From NCBI GenBank assembly GCA_902787755.1, contig CADAHL010000002.1, forward strand, positions 1 to 64,000: a stretch of DNA of 64,000 nucleotides. Reading direction: 5' to 3'. The position numbers and the translations under genes were made by a program. Source of the stretch: Oscillospiraceae bacterium. Lineage in GTDB: Bacteria; Bacillota; Clostridia; Oscillospirales; Oscillospiraceae. Shown piece by piece: positions 37,501 to 45,292 of this stretch (position 1 is the first letter of the stretch; each line of letters begins with the position of its first letter). The notes under the pieces are model-generated. The model searched no databases and was not told where the DNA came from. It saw nothing but the letters and a program-made list of their open reading frames with translations.

Positions 37501-37764
37501 CGGATCTACACCGCCGTTGTCACCCTGAACGGTACCGAATACACCGATACCCGCAGTCTGCCTCTGGGCGACGTCACCGGCGACGGGATCGTGGATCTGG
37601 CCGATGTGATCCGTCTGGCGGAGTATGTGGAAGCCGAAGGTGTGGGCGTGGTGATCATGCCCTTCTCCGGCGACACCACGGACGACGGAACGGTGGATCA
37701 AAACGACGTGACCCGGCTCGCGGCCTATGTGAAGGCCTGCGGCGTGGGTGTGGAGCTTTACTGA
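31555..37764 (+). CDS. Large secreted subtilisin-like (S8) protease with dockerin-type repeats
   Basis: 2069 residues. Signal peptide to about 30, then a propeptide-like region (VRVSVFLEEP, YDLNVRWNITL) to about 190. The S8 domain has catalytic D221 (VAVIDTGVDP), H298 (GEHGSHVAGIA) and S659 (SGTSMAAPHMAG), with a PA-type insert around 478-585, as in lactocepin/C5a-peptidase-like enzymes. A dockerin-like pair of calcium loops lies at about 826-888 (DVDRNGVTDAMDARAIL, DLDEDGKVSSRDAQWLL). A Big-2 Ig-like domain is at about 1403-1485, a Pro/Glu linker at 1746-1806, a cohesin-like domain at 1819-1920 and a C-terminal dockerin-like module at 2005-2069 (GDVTGDGIVDLADVIRL, DDGTVDQNDVTRL). It probably degrades host or dietary protein at the cell surface. 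Confidence 0.93.
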   Translation: MGKEFRRLLALLLAVTLFLSLGVSGFALDIEEGAEPEEATLPADQAIELELEELDPESLHIPRLGQQDEEQFLNPEPLEMQDLTELVRVSVFLEEPSAMDAGYALDGIGLNSAANSYRRSLISQQEQMTAAIESQVGYDLNVRWNITLAANAISCYVRIADMERIRRIPGVLDVQRENEYSAQSVEVMDPNTANTSQFMVGAAAAWSEGYTGAGSKVAVIDTGVDPTHQSFDSGAFEYSLTKDGASLSDYDLMDASTWANMTLHASNPAYFSSKIPFGYNYRDLNQTIDHLSDSKGEHGSHVAGIAVANRYIPSGGSYVDAAQQVHAVGMAPDAQLVVMKVFGQGGGAYDSDYMVAIEDAITLGCDAINLSLGSSAPGFTYANLYQGILNNLSDPSHNPKAVVTISAGNASDLAAELSEGELYIEDVSMHTGGSPGTFINSLCVASADNIGETSSTLSVGDVSMFFEPASDGGGDFGSLSGSFSFVYIDAVGQTSDYSAVNSAESLNGKIVIVNRGEISFANKATNANGYKPRALVIANNVSGIFGASVDGYTGSVPVASISKESADQIKALGQKKTTGGLEYYTGTMTVSNSIQSGLVSSRENADISDFSSWGVPGSLLMKPEITAPGGSIYSVFGTNYTGSGTAGGSTQYETMSGTSMAAPHMAGLAAVLAEYLREHDPVERNSALAGWSRRAILQSLLMSTATAMRPGGQVLPVLQQGAGLADVSRAIASQSVIMITDSESLTARTGAADDGKVKAELGDDPDRTGVYEYIFTIYNLSDTDLDFTVSTDLFTQTNDGGYLSRETADLACSDSYYWEPMGSQPQGHDVDRNGVTDAMDARAILDWLTGLKSGEELDLSCADLDEDGKVSSRDAQWLLNWLAEFPSYPDGRVPAHGKRYVCVKAELPDYTRSALDEQYPNGAYIQGFTTVRCTTVDDEGLAIRDLHSIPILAFYGSWTDSSMFDNTYYADTVHGDDTKTPYASNTETNYLTLKQNGVTSIFTGNPYMAEAQFPADRLAINSNTTLKSITYTLLRSAAGTGFAISRLDGNNEVSQVLQSNLTGTQVDGLWYNDDARTWKNTDPMTWLVNQKLSAYGVSAGDRIRVGFYAVPEYNTMSLAGDLTANSAGLLSAGGFRQLLEDNSLGRGAFMGYDFVIDNEAPTVVSAELEDTQLHVTACDDQNLAYVAVVSLDGRTVYAQTVPGAPEAHLSFDVSRAMGKAGGYVALFAADYAGNETARAVKVSEDTGADVEGEVFVLTDSLNPGGEYLILNTPELGTAYALSRNNSSVSKQAVTVQKQAGGAAYVLAEGINETSIWTVGESDGSYTFVNGDNYYLRRSGKGALTMENNSTVRNTWTWDGTSHELKNGSNYWLTYYSNAFNLRSSTGSVYLFERSSGISDPYAVNSVELDPDSLDLFVGNTADLSATILPLTVEDQSLTWTSSHPDVAAVDENGTVMALSAGSAVITAASNADPSVTAQCSVKVVSVNKDLNAIVWDEAGYVYFSSFNTLTVPEWTPIAGADAGLASAFVANGGSDLYAASFEGSGSTLYRVDPGTYELTELGACAFALCELAPAPSNRFVYPMEKYVVLADLSNPGGYVGARNVSGKLGSGVYVAGVATASMATTSASYYLLDTMGRIWYLTLNGKSFANTPTLIMETGISTDMDYQSLYYDGSYLYWTHYSGNSVELIILDPNTQTVYHAGSFPEGVWPVGGLYVSGQVAPAVADDEIEWIGDPEDETDLLELQALWLERYGEPMTEPSIEEPEPTEPTDPVEPGEPADPAEPTEPVEPPEPEEPEESDPETPAEGSLDAWKGEVRPTVRMLTSGTVRVEDAGSVGLSLTEEETAKNGLIRLHYDPEQLRYLGVETASTIASVNDGEAGLIVLAYADLSGIPAGETLATLRFAPACEDAAVTAETTERNDALSLTETGMLTVPGAGHRYQLENWTWVEDWSTASASFRCAANEAHSLNLTATISTVRQGTERIYTAVVTLNGTEYTDTRSLPLGDVTGDGIVDLADVIRLAEYVEAEGVGVVIMPFSGDTTDDGTVDQNDVTRLAAYVKACGVGVELY

Positions 37765-37847
37765 ACGAAAAAACGGGACCGGGATCTGCGGCCGCGGATC
37801 CCGGCTCCCGGATACCGGAATCCCAGACACAGAGAGGGGACGACATT

Positions 37848-38495
37848 ATGAAAGAAAATCCATCCAAGGCCAGCGGCCTTCTGTCCTGCTTCGCCGGCGC
37901 TGTCCTGGCGGGCTTTGCCATCGGACTGGGCGGCCTCTGCTTCCTTTCCGTGGAAAACCGGGTGGTCGGCGCGGCGCTGTTTACCGTGGGCCTGTTCACG
38001 GTGTGCACCTTCGGCCTGAACCTGTTTACCGGGAAGGTATGCTATGTGTTTGAAAACGACGGAGCCTATGCCCTCCGTCTGCCTTTGATCTGGCTGGGCA
38101 ATCTGCTGGGCGCGGGCCTGGCCGCGCTGCCCGCCGCGCTCACCCGGAGAGGGGCGGAGCTTGCCGAGAAGGCGATGGCCCTGTGCCGCGTCAAGATGGA
38201 CGACTCGCTGCTGAGCCTGTTTTTCCTGGGCCTGCTGTGCAATGTGTTCATCTATCTGGCGGTGGAGGGCTATCGGAACAATCCCCATGAGCTGGGCAAG
38301 TACCTGTCGCTCTTTTTCGGCGTGATGGGCTTTATCCTCTGCGGTACCGAGCACTGCGTGGCGGATATGTTCTATTTCTGGATGGCCGGGGCCTGGAGCG
38401 GTCGGGCGATCCTCTGTGTTCTGATCATCACACTGGGCAACTGCCTGGGCGGCGTGCTGCTGCCGCTGCTGCGAACGGTACAGAAGAAGGCATAG
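37848..38495 (+). CDS. Formate/nitrite transporter (FNT) family channel
   Basis: 215 residues, slightly short for FNT channels (usually 250-280). It has about six membrane segments. SCFAGAVLAGFAIGLGG and VGLFTVCTFGLNLFTGKVCY match the FNT pattern (GLNLFTGK is diagnostic), and later GTEHCVADMFYFW and ITLGNCLGGVLLPL correspond to the second half motifs. FNT proteins move formate, nitrite or hydrosulfide; the substrate cannot be told. Closed by a terminator. Confidence 0.88.
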   Translation: MKENPSKASGLLSCFAGAVLAGFAIGLGGLCFLSVENRVVGAALFTVGLFTVCTFGLNLFTGKVCYVFENDGAYALRLPLIWLGNLLGAGLAALPAALTRRGAELAEKAMALCRVKMDDSLLSLFFLGLLCNVFIYLAVEGYRNNPHELGKYLSLFFGVMGFILCGTEHCVADMFYFWMAGAWSGRAILCVLIITLGNCLGGVLLPLLRTVQKKA

Positions 38496-38522
38496 ACGCC
38501 CGGAAGAAAAGCAAAGCAAGAC

Positions 38523-38571
38523 GCACTGTTTCGTGTTTCCCTGCGGGAAAACACGGGACAGTGCATTTTTT
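38523..38571 (+). terminator. Rho-independent terminator after the FNT gene
   Basis: GCACTGT...TTTCC, loop CTGC, GG..ACAGTGC, then ATTTTTTG. Long stem with small bulges; the T-run follows directly. Confidence 0.8.
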
Positions 38572-38572
38572 G

Positions 38573-38601
38573 TTGAATGTGTTGTTACAATATGGTATAA
38601 T
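38573..38601 (+). promoter_or_regulatory. Sigma-A promoter of the second polysaccharide locus
   Basis: TTGAAT (38573-38578), exactly 17 bases, TATAAT (38596-38601), 84 bases before the ATG at 38686. A near-consensus promoter directly behind the FNT terminator. Confidence 0.8.
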
Positions 38602-38685
38602 ACCCTAAGTGTGTTATAGCCCCGGCCTGCGGGAACGACAGGATCTGCGGGGCGGAAATCTATCGGAAAGTAACGGAGCAGTATT

Positions 38686-40002
38686 ATGGAGAAGAGAAAA
38701 ATCCCGTTCAGCCCTCCCGATATCAGCGAAAGCGAGATCGAAGAGGTCGCAAAGGCCCTTCGCTCCGGCTGGATCACCACCGGGCCCCGGACCAAGCTGC
38801 TGGAACGCCGTCTGGCCGCCTATATCGAGACCGGACGGGTGGATGTTGATTGTGAGGAGCCGGAAAACGCCGCCCAATATTCCAACCGGGTGGTCTGTCT
38901 GAACTCCGCCACCGCGGCCGAGGAGATGAATCTTCGGATCCTCGGCGTAGGCCCCGGAGACGAAGTGATCGTTCCGGCCTATACCTACACCGCCAGCGCC
39001 TCCGCGGCGATCCATTGCGGCGCCACGGTGCGCTTCATAGACGTTCAAAAGGGCGGAGATCCTATCACCCACATGCCCGAGATGGACTATGAAGCGCTGG
39101 GAAACGCCATCACCCGGAAGACCAAAGCCATCGTGACGGTGGATCTGGCCGGGATCGTGTGCGATTACGAGCGCGTATTTGCCATCGCAGAGCGCAAGCG
39201 GGATTTGTTTACCCCGGTCGAGAGCGACGGGACCGCGCTGGGCGATCTGAACAGCCGGATCCAGAAGGCGCTGGGGAGAGTGGCCGTGGTGGCGGACGCC
39301 GCCCACAGTCTGGGCGCAAGCCGGATGTTCCGGGGCGAGCGGAAGTACTGCGGCGCTATCGCCGACTTTACGGACTTCTCCTTCCACGCGGTGAAGAACT
39401 TTACCACCGCCGAGGGCGGCGCCGCCGCCTGGCTGCCCCTGCCCGGGATCGACAACGGGGAGATCTACAAGATGTACCAGCTCCTGTCCCTGCACGGCCA
39501 GAACAAGGACGCGCTGGCCAAGACCAGACTGGGGGCCTGGGAGTATGACATCATCGGCCCCTGGTATAAGTGCAACATGACGGATATCATGGCCGCCATC
39601 GGCCTGAGGCAGCTGGACCGGTATCCAGGACTGCTGCGCAGAAGAGAAGAGATCCTCCGCCGCTATGACGCGGTCTGTGACGAGCTGGGCATCGCCCATC
39701 TGAACCATCACACGGCAGGAATGGACAGCTCCAATCATCTGTATCTGATCCGCGTTCCCGGCCTGGACGAGCAGGGGAGAAACCGGATCATCGAAAAAAT
39801 GGCCGAGCTGGGGGTCGCCACCAACGTGCACTATAAGCCCCTGCCCATGATGACGGCTTATGGGGCCGACGTCTCCGCCTTCCCCAATGCCTACGACTAT
39901 TACCATAATCTGATCTCTCTGCCGCTGCATACGCTGCTGAGCGATGAGGACGTGGAGTATGTGTGCCAAAGCCTCCGTCAAGTGATCGGAGAGACTGTCT
40001 GA
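38686..40002 (+). CDS. DegT/DnrJ/EryC1/StrS aminotransferase (PglE/ArnB-like)
   Basis: 438 residues, within the family's range but on the long side. It begins IPFSPPDISESEIEEVAKAL and SGWITTGPRTKLLE, which are typical of UDP-4-keto-6-deoxy-sugar aminotransferases. The PLP-binding lysine is K237 in SFHAVKNFTTAEGGA, after ADAAHSLGA. PglE-type enzymes aminate the 4-keto sugar made by PglF from UDP-GlcNAc. A PglF/CapD-like dehydratase is encoded at 53244 and a PglC-like transferase is the next gene, so a bacillosamine-type role is likely but not proven. Confidence 0.9.
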   Translation: MEKRKIPFSPPDISESEIEEVAKALRSGWITTGPRTKLLERRLAAYIETGRVDVDCEEPENAAQYSNRVVCLNSATAAEEMNLRILGVGPGDEVIVPAYTYTASASAAIHCGATVRFIDVQKGGDPITHMPEMDYEALGNAITRKTKAIVTVDLAGIVCDYERVFAIAERKRDLFTPVESDGTALGDLNSRIQKALGRVAVVADAAHSLGASRMFRGERKYCGAIADFTDFSFHAVKNFTTAEGGAAAWLPLPGIDNGEIYKMYQLLSLHGQNKDALAKTRLGAWEYDIIGPWYKCNMTDIMAAIGLRQLDRYPGLLRRREEILRRYDAVCDELGIAHLNHHTAGMDSSNHLYLIRVPGLDEQGRNRIIEKMAELGVATNVHYKPLPMMTAYGADVSAFPNAYDYYHNLISLPLHTLLSDEDVEYVCQSLRQVIGETV

Positions 40003-40017
40003 CGCGGTGGTGAAACC

Positions 40018-40704
40018 ATGATGCTCAAAGCCTGGGAGGCGCTGCCGGATTCCATGCGCTTCCCCGAAGTGCGGCCCTACTATGAGATCCTGCGGCGTCG
40101 ACAGCTGTCCCTTCTGGTTAAGCGGGTCTTTGATTTCGCGGCGGCGCTGCTGCTGCTGATTCTGCTGGCGCTCCCAATGCTGGCCATTGCGGTTTGGATC
40201 AAGTGCGACAGCCCGGGGCCGGTGTTTTACCGGCAGGAGCGGGTGACCCGATACGGGAAGCATTTTCGTATCCACAAATTCCGCACCATGGTGGACAGGG
40301 CGGATCAGCTGGGCTCAGCCGTGACGGTAGACAACGACAGCCGCATCACCCGTGTCGGCGCCCGGCTTCGCCGGCTTCGGCTGGACGAGCTGCCTCAGGT
40401 CTTTGACGTGCTGGCGGGGGATATGTCCTTCGTGGGGACCCGACCGGAGGCGGTGAAATACGTCCGGCAGTACGAGCCGGAATACTACGCCACGCTTCTG
40501 ATGCCCGCGGGAATCACCAGCCAGACCAGTATCCGGTATAAGGACGAGGCCGCGCTGCTGGACGGGGCGGCGGATGTGGATCAGGTCTACGTGGACCGGG
40601 TCCTGCCGGAAAAAATGAAGTGGAACCTGGAGAGCCTGCGCCGGTTTTCCCTCTGGGATGACCTGAAAACCATGCTGCAGACGGTGGCTGCTGTTCTGAA
40701 ATAA
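40018..40704 (+). CDS. Monotopic phosphoglycosyltransferase (PglC-like), second initiating enzyme
   Basis: 228 residues, the short single re-entrant-helix form of the bacterial sugar transferase family. After an unusual 35-residue N-terminal extension come VKRVFDFAAALLLLILLAL, DSPGPVFYRQERVTRYGK, RIHKFRTMVDRAD, RLRRLRLDELPQVFDVL and VGTRPEAV, the family motifs. It transfers a phospho-sugar, probably diacetamido-type given its aminotransferase neighbour, to undecaprenyl phosphate. It starts the second glycan. Confidence 0.92.
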   Translation: MMLKAWEALPDSMRFPEVRPYYEILRRRQLSLLVKRVFDFAAALLLLILLALPMLAIAVWIKCDSPGPVFYRQERVTRYGKHFRIHKFRTMVDRADQLGSAVTVDNDSRITRVGARLRRLRLDELPQVFDVLAGDMSFVGTRPEAVKYVRQYEPEYYATLLMPAGITSQTSIRYKDEAALLDGAADVDQVYVDRVLPEKMKWNLESLRRFSLWDDLKTMLQTVAAVLK

Positions 40705-40728
40705 GAGAAACGCCGGAGACTGACGTTC

Positions 40729-41949
40729 ATGAATATTTGGCTGATCAATCATTATGCCGTGCCCCCGCAGTATTATCCCCTGGCCAGACCTACAGACTTT
40801 GCCAGAAATCTGATGGCCCTGGGGCACCAGGTGACGATTTTTGCCGCCAGTACGGTCCACAATTCCGACCGGAATCTGATCACCGACGGGAGAGCGTTCC
40901 GGGAGGAGACGGTGGACGGCGTGCACTACGTCTATGTCCGCTGCCGGGACTATCAGGGCAACGGCTTGAAGCGGATCCTCAACATGTGCGAGTTCGCCGC
41001 GAAGCTGCCGGCGGTCTGCGCGAAATACCCCAAACCGGACGCCATTGTGGCGACCTCCATGCCGCCCATGTCCTGCGCCATGGGGCTCCGTCTGGCAAAA
41101 AAATACGGCTGCCGGGCGGTGGCCGAGATCGCGGATCTCTGGCCGGAGAGTATCATTGCTTACGATATCGCCGGACCGAATAACCCGGCGGTGATCGCCC
41201 TGCGGCATCTGGAAAAATGGATCTACACTCACGCCGACGCCATCGTGTTTACCATGGAGGGGGCCTATGACTACATCCTGGAGCAGGGATGGGAAAAGGC
41301 CGTTCCCCGGGAAAAGGTGTATTATATCAACAATGGTGTGGATCTGGAGAGATTTGACTACAACAAAGAGCATTTTATCCTGGACGATGCGGATCTGGAC
41401 GATCCGGAGCTGTTCAAGGTGGTCTATACCGGCTCTATCCGTCAGGTGAACAACCTGGGCCTGCTGCTGGACGCGGCCAAGTGCGTGCAGGATCCGCGGA
41501 TCCGCTTCCTGATCTGGGGAGACGGAGACGAGCTTGCGGCACTGAAGGAAAGAGTCGAGCGCGAGAAAATTGCGAATGTGCGCTTCAAGGGACGGGTGGA
41601 GAAGAAGTACATCCCCGCCATTACCTGTCGGGCGGATCTGAATCTGGCCCACAATACCCCCACGCCCCTGTTTCGGTTCGGAATCAGCTTCAACAAGCTG
41701 TTCGATTATCTGGCGGCGGGGCGCCCGGTCCTGTCGGATTTTCCCTGCCCCTATAATCCTGCGGTCCAGCACGGCGCGGGGATCGACGTAGCGCAGCCCA
41801 GCCCGGAGAATATCGCCCGGGCGGTGGAAACCATGGCCGGCATGGATGAAAACAGCCGGCGGCGTTACGGTGAGAACGCCAGGAAAACAGCAGAAATCTA
41901 TGACTTCCGGCAGCTGACAAGACAACTGTTGGCTATTTTGGAAGCGTAG
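40729..41949 (+). CDS. Family 4 glycosyltransferase
   Basis: 406-residue GT-B enzyme. The N-terminal half reads IWLINHYAVPPQYYPLARPTDFARNL, the form known from WbuB-like N-acetylaminosugar transferases, and ATSMPPMSCAMGLRLAKK. The C-terminal half has VVYTGSIRQVNNLGLLLDAAK, FRFGISFNKLFDYLAAGRPV and ends with a helix. It likely adds the second sugar to the lipid-linked primer made by the preceding gene, 25 bases away. Confidence 0.9.
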   Translation: MNIWLINHYAVPPQYYPLARPTDFARNLMALGHQVTIFAASTVHNSDRNLITDGRAFREETVDGVHYVYVRCRDYQGNGLKRILNMCEFAAKLPAVCAKYPKPDAIVATSMPPMSCAMGLRLAKKYGCRAVAEIADLWPESIIAYDIAGPNNPAVIALRHLEKWIYTHADAIVFTMEGAYDYILEQGWEKAVPREKVYYINNGVDLERFDYNKEHFILDDADLDDPELFKVVYTGSIRQVNNLGLLLDAAKCVQDPRIRFLIWGDGDELAALKERVEREKIANVRFKGRVEKKYIPAITCRADLNLAHNTPTPLFRFGISFNKLFDYLAAGRPVLSDFPCPYNPAVQHGAGIDVAQPSPENIARAVETMAGMDENSRRRYGENARKTAEIYDFRQLTRQLLAILEA

Positions 41950-41967
41950 AAGGAGGAAGGTAAGCAA

Positions 41968-42777
41968 TTGAAGGTCATCGTGTCCCATGATGTGGATCAT
42001 CTGTTTGGAAGAGACCACTGGTTCCGTGATCTGATTTATCCAAAACTGTGGGTTCGCTCCCTTCTGCAGGGCCTGAAAGGGGAGATCAGCTGGAGGGAAT
42101 GCTGGCTGCGGAGCGCATCCTGCTTCCAGAGGGACCGGCACCGGATCCCGCTGGTCATGGAATTTGACCGGCAGCACGGGGTACCCGCCACGTACTTCTT
42201 CGGTATGAACCAGGGCCTGGGCATGTCCTACTATCCCTCGGAGGCGAGGGAGGTCATTCGACTGGTGCATGAGAAGGGCTTTCCTGTGGGCGTCCACGGA
42301 ATCTGTTATGATAACCCGGATGGGATCCGGAGAGAGTACGAAACCTTTCGGGATCTGATGGGCTTCGAGCCCTGCGGGATCCGGATGCACTACGTTCGCT
42401 ATGACGAGAACACCTTCTCCTGGGAAGCCCAAGCCGGCTATCGCTTCGACTCTACAGAGTTCGATAAAGCCGCCAACGGGACGATCAAGGCTCCCTACCG
42501 GGTGGGAAATATGTGGGAGTTCCCTCTGTGCGTCATGGACGGATACCTGACCCAGAGCCTGGAGGAGGCCAAGAGGGAGACCCTGGCCCGCTTTGAAGAA
42601 TGCCGCCGGAACGGAATGGAATATATTACGATCCTGTTCCATGAGTACCAGTTCGACCAGGCCTATTCGGCCATCCGGGACTGGTACGTCTGGCTCATCG
42701 AGAGCGTCGAGAAGTCGGAAGAGGATAGCTTTATCTCCTTTGAAGACGCCATTCGTGAATTGGAGGAAAAGCCATGA
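41968..42777 (+). CDS. Polysaccharide deacetylase-like protein
   Basis: 269 residues from a TTG start with AGGAGGAAGG 9 bases upstream. It begins KVIVSHDVDHLFGRDHW; the SHDVDH sequence stands where carbohydrate esterase family 4 has its catalytic Asp and metal Asp. FDRQHGVPATYFFGMNQ, GFPVGVHGICYDNPDG (H-x3-H-like) and ITILFHEYQFD complete a NodB-like pattern. Many such proteins in capsule loci lack proven activity. No signal peptide, so a cytosolic role on a lipid-linked or nucleotide sugar is more likely than action on finished polymer. Confidence 0.8.
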   Translation: MKVIVSHDVDHLFGRDHWFRDLIYPKLWVRSLLQGLKGEISWRECWLRSASCFQRDRHRIPLVMEFDRQHGVPATYFFGMNQGLGMSYYPSEAREVIRLVHEKGFPVGVHGICYDNPDGIRREYETFRDLMGFEPCGIRMHYVRYDENTFSWEAQAGYRFDSTEFDKAANGTIKAPYRVGNMWEFPLCVMDGYLTQSLEEAKRETLARFEECRRNGMEYITILFHEYQFDQAYSAIRDWYVWLIESVEKSEEDSFISFEDAIRELEEKP

Positions 42778-43718
42778 CGGCAAAAGCGCCTACGCCCTAT
42801 GCTAACAGCTTGTTCGAGCAGCCCTGGTGGCTGGATATCGTCGCGCCGGGACAATGGGATGAGGTCATCGTAAAAGAAGGCGAAGAAGTGGTGGGAAGAC
42901 TGCCCTTCGTTCTGAAGGGAAAAGATATCGGCATGCCCCCGCTGACCCAGACCCTGGGCCCCTGGATCACGCCAAAGTACCGTCAGAAGCAGTTGGGCAA
43001 CGCACAGCTAAGTGCGCAGAAAGAGATTATTGCTCAACTGTTGGAGCAGTTGCCTCGCCATCGGAACTTTTCCATGTGCTTTGACAGCTCTAATGAGTAT
43101 ATTCTGCCCTACCGCTGGCTGGGTTACCGTTATGAACCCAGCTTCTCCTACCGAATCACAGATATGGGAGACCGGGACAAACTGTATCAGAGCTTTCATA
43201 AGACCGCGAAAAAGAACATCAAGCATGCTCGCCACGTAGTACAGATTACAAGCCGGACGGACTCAAGACTCATGATGGACCAGATGGAGAAGACTTTTTC
43301 GAACCAGGGTCGGTCCTATCCAATTCCATATGAGTTCGTGGAAAGGCTGATCGAAAGCAGCGCGGCTATGGAGCATGGAAAAATGTTCATCGCTGAGGAT
43401 GATGCAGGGCACGTCCACGCGTGTTCCTTCCTGGTATATGATGAGGCGTCGTCCTATGATCTCTTGGGCGGATCGGACCCTGTCTTCCGAAGCAGCGGGG
43501 CCAAATCTCTCCTCTGGTTGGAGGAAATCAGCTTTGCCTCTGAGCATTGCGCTTATTTTGACTTTGAGGGCTCGAACATCGAGACGATTGAAAATTTTAT
43601 CCGCCAGTTCGGCGGAGACCGGGTGACAAATTACCACGTCACCAAGCAGAGCCTGCTGCGGGATCTGGGGGATTTGATGAAGCCCCGGGTCAAGAGACTG
43701 ATCGGGTATAAGAATTGA
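42774..43718 (+). CDS. FemAB/GNAT-like acyltransferase
   Basis: 314 residues, overlapping the previous gene by 4 bases. The N-terminal half (SLFEQPWWLDIVAPGQWDEV, GRLPFVLKGKDIG, LTQTLGPWI) and the C-terminal GNAT fold (KTAKKNIKHARH, VHACSFLVYDEASSYDLLGG, FDFEGSNIETIENFIRQFGG) match the FemAB-like/CelD-type group. FemAB enzymes transfer amino acids from tRNA to lipid II; in capsule loci relatives are thought to add acyl or amino-acid groups to glycans. Donor unknown. Confidence 0.82.
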   Translation: MTAKAPTPYANSLFEQPWWLDIVAPGQWDEVIVKEGEEVVGRLPFVLKGKDIGMPPLTQTLGPWITPKYRQKQLGNAQLSAQKEIIAQLLEQLPRHRNFSMCFDSSNEYILPYRWLGYRYEPSFSYRITDMGDRDKLYQSFHKTAKKNIKHARHVVQITSRTDSRLMMDQMEKTFSNQGRSYPIPYEFVERLIESSAAMEHGKMFIAEDDAGHVHACSFLVYDEASSYDLLGGSDPVFRSSGAKSLLWLEEISFASEHCAYFDFEGSNIETIENFIRQFGGDRVTNYHVTKQSLLRDLGDLMKPRVKRLIGYKN

Positions 43719-43727
43719 GGAGCTAAG

Positions 43728-44828
43728 ATGAGAGTTTGTCATATGACCAGCGCCCACGAGCAAGAGGATGACCGAATCTTTCACAGGGAATGTGTATCCC
43801 TCGCCAATGCTGGGTTTGATGTATATCTGGTGGAGCGGGGCGAGAGCTATGACAAGATGGGCGTCCACATCGTGGGTGTGGGTGCGATCCCCCAGGGTCG
43901 TCTCAGAAGAATGACCGAGGGAGCACGGAAAGTCTATGAAAAGGCTCTCGAGCTGGACTGCGACGTCTATCATATCCACGACCCGGAGCTGCTGCCGTAC
44001 GGCATGAAGCTCAAGCGTAAGGGCAAGAAAGTGATCTTTGACAGCCATGAGCTGACAAGGGAGCAGATCCGGATAAAACCCTATCTGCCCAAGAAGCTGG
44101 CCGGGGTGATCTCGTCGCTCTATTCCCGATACGAGAATCGGGTATGCGAACAGATCGATGCTGTAATCTATCCCTGTCCCATGAACGGGCAATTCCCCCT
44201 TCCGGGAAAGCGGCAGGTCTACATCAATAACCTTCCCCGCACGGAAGTGTTTTATGACCGTTACGATCCCACGGTGGAAAGAGTGCCGGGGACTATCTGC
44301 ACCGTGGGCAGTCTCAGCTATTCCCGGGGGATTAAGCAGCTGATCCAGGCTGCCTACAAAGCCGGGGCAAAGCTGTATTTGGGGGGTACCTTTAACTCCG
44401 AAGAGTTTGAGGCGGAGATCCGGGCCATGCCCGAGAGCGCGTGTACGGAGTTTCTGGGTCAGCTGAACTGGGATGAGGTGTATCAGCTCCTCAACAAATG
44501 CCAGATCGGCGTATCTTCGATCCTGAACGTGGGTCAATATGGCCAGTTGGGAAACCTGCCCACCAAGGTCTATGAATGTATGTCCATGGCGCTGCCCGTG
44601 ATTCTGACCCGAACCCCCTATAACGAGAGCACGATCCGCAAATATCAGTACGGGATCTGTGTAGATCCAGAGAATATTGAGGAATTTGCCGACGCGATCC
44701 GCTTTTTGATGGAGCACCCGGAGGAATGTCGGGTCATGGGTGAAAACGGACGCAGGGCTGTGGCGGAGGAGTTCAGCTGGCGGGTGGCTGAAAAAGCACT
44801 TTTAGATCTATATCAGTCTCTGTCATAA
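43728..44828 (+). CDS. Family 4 glycosyltransferase
   Basis: 366 residues, GT-B. N-terminal CHMTSAHEQEDDRIFHREC, YHIHDPELLPYGMKLKRKG and IFDSHELTREQI are typical of capsule GT4 enzymes; the C-terminal domain has TVGSLSYSRGIKQLIQAAYK, LGNLPTKVYECMSMALPV and the final MGENGRRAVAEEFSW. Adds one sugar of the second repeat unit. Last gene before a 464-base gap where base composition changes. Confidence 0.92.
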   Translation: MRVCHMTSAHEQEDDRIFHRECVSLANAGFDVYLVERGESYDKMGVHIVGVGAIPQGRLRRMTEGARKVYEKALELDCDVYHIHDPELLPYGMKLKRKGKKVIFDSHELTREQIRIKPYLPKKLAGVISSLYSRYENRVCEQIDAVIYPCPMNGQFPLPGKRQVYINNLPRTEVFYDRYDPTVERVPGTICTVGSLSYSRGIKQLIQAAYKAGAKLYLGGTFNSEEFEAEIRAMPESACTEFLGQLNWDEVYQLLNKCQIGVSSILNVGQYGQLGNLPTKVYECMSMALPVILTRTPYNESTIRKYQYGICVDPENIEEFADAIRFLMEHPEECRVMGENGRRAVAEEFSWRVAEKALLDLYQSLS

Positions 44829-45292
44829 CGAAAAGCCTTGAATCTGGGTTGAAGCTGCTTGAAGATTTTGACGGTCGTGGAGGCGAGACCCTAGTTTATC
44901 AATGCTGCCGTAGTGTCACGGCTCCTGTGTCATTGGGTTCGGGAGGTACTTGTACACACGGGCAGCGCTACGATTACTAGCAGTGGGCATCGGACGACCC
45001 CGAGAACTAAGAAACAGTGTGATATTTGTAGAGCACGCGGTCTGGTCGGAAACCATGGTGGACCACTGGAATCAGCTTGCTAGGCCGGACGCTGAGGACA
45101 TTCTGTGGAAATTGAGCGTGCCGCAGAGAGTGGATGAGAGCTATCGTCCCTTTGGAGACGGGTAAGCTGGAGAAAAGCTCGTGGAACTGTTAACGGGAGA
45201 ATAACGGATACTGGCGAAAAATACAAGCGTATAAATAGAAAGAAAGAGGCCCTGGTGCTGCTTAGTATTTGACAAAACGGAGATGAGATCGG
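44829..45292. other. Gap without a convincing gene
   Basis: 464 bases between a GT4 gene and the AT-richer Wzy/Wzz/flippase block. A 71-codon open frame (44950-45165) has no recognisable family and no good ribosome site. The stretch is mid-GC and could be gene debris from an exchange of the block to its right. No hairpin or promoter stands out. Confidence 0.5.

Noticed and set aside
37782..37803. GC-rich hairpin GGGATC...GATCCC after the protease gene as a terminator
   Set aside because: No T-run follows, and the next gene begins 45 bases later in the same direction, so readthrough is likely.
44950..45165. 71-codon open frame in the gap after the second GT4
   Set aside because: No good ribosome site, no recognisable family, and composition like gene debris; not enough to call a gene.
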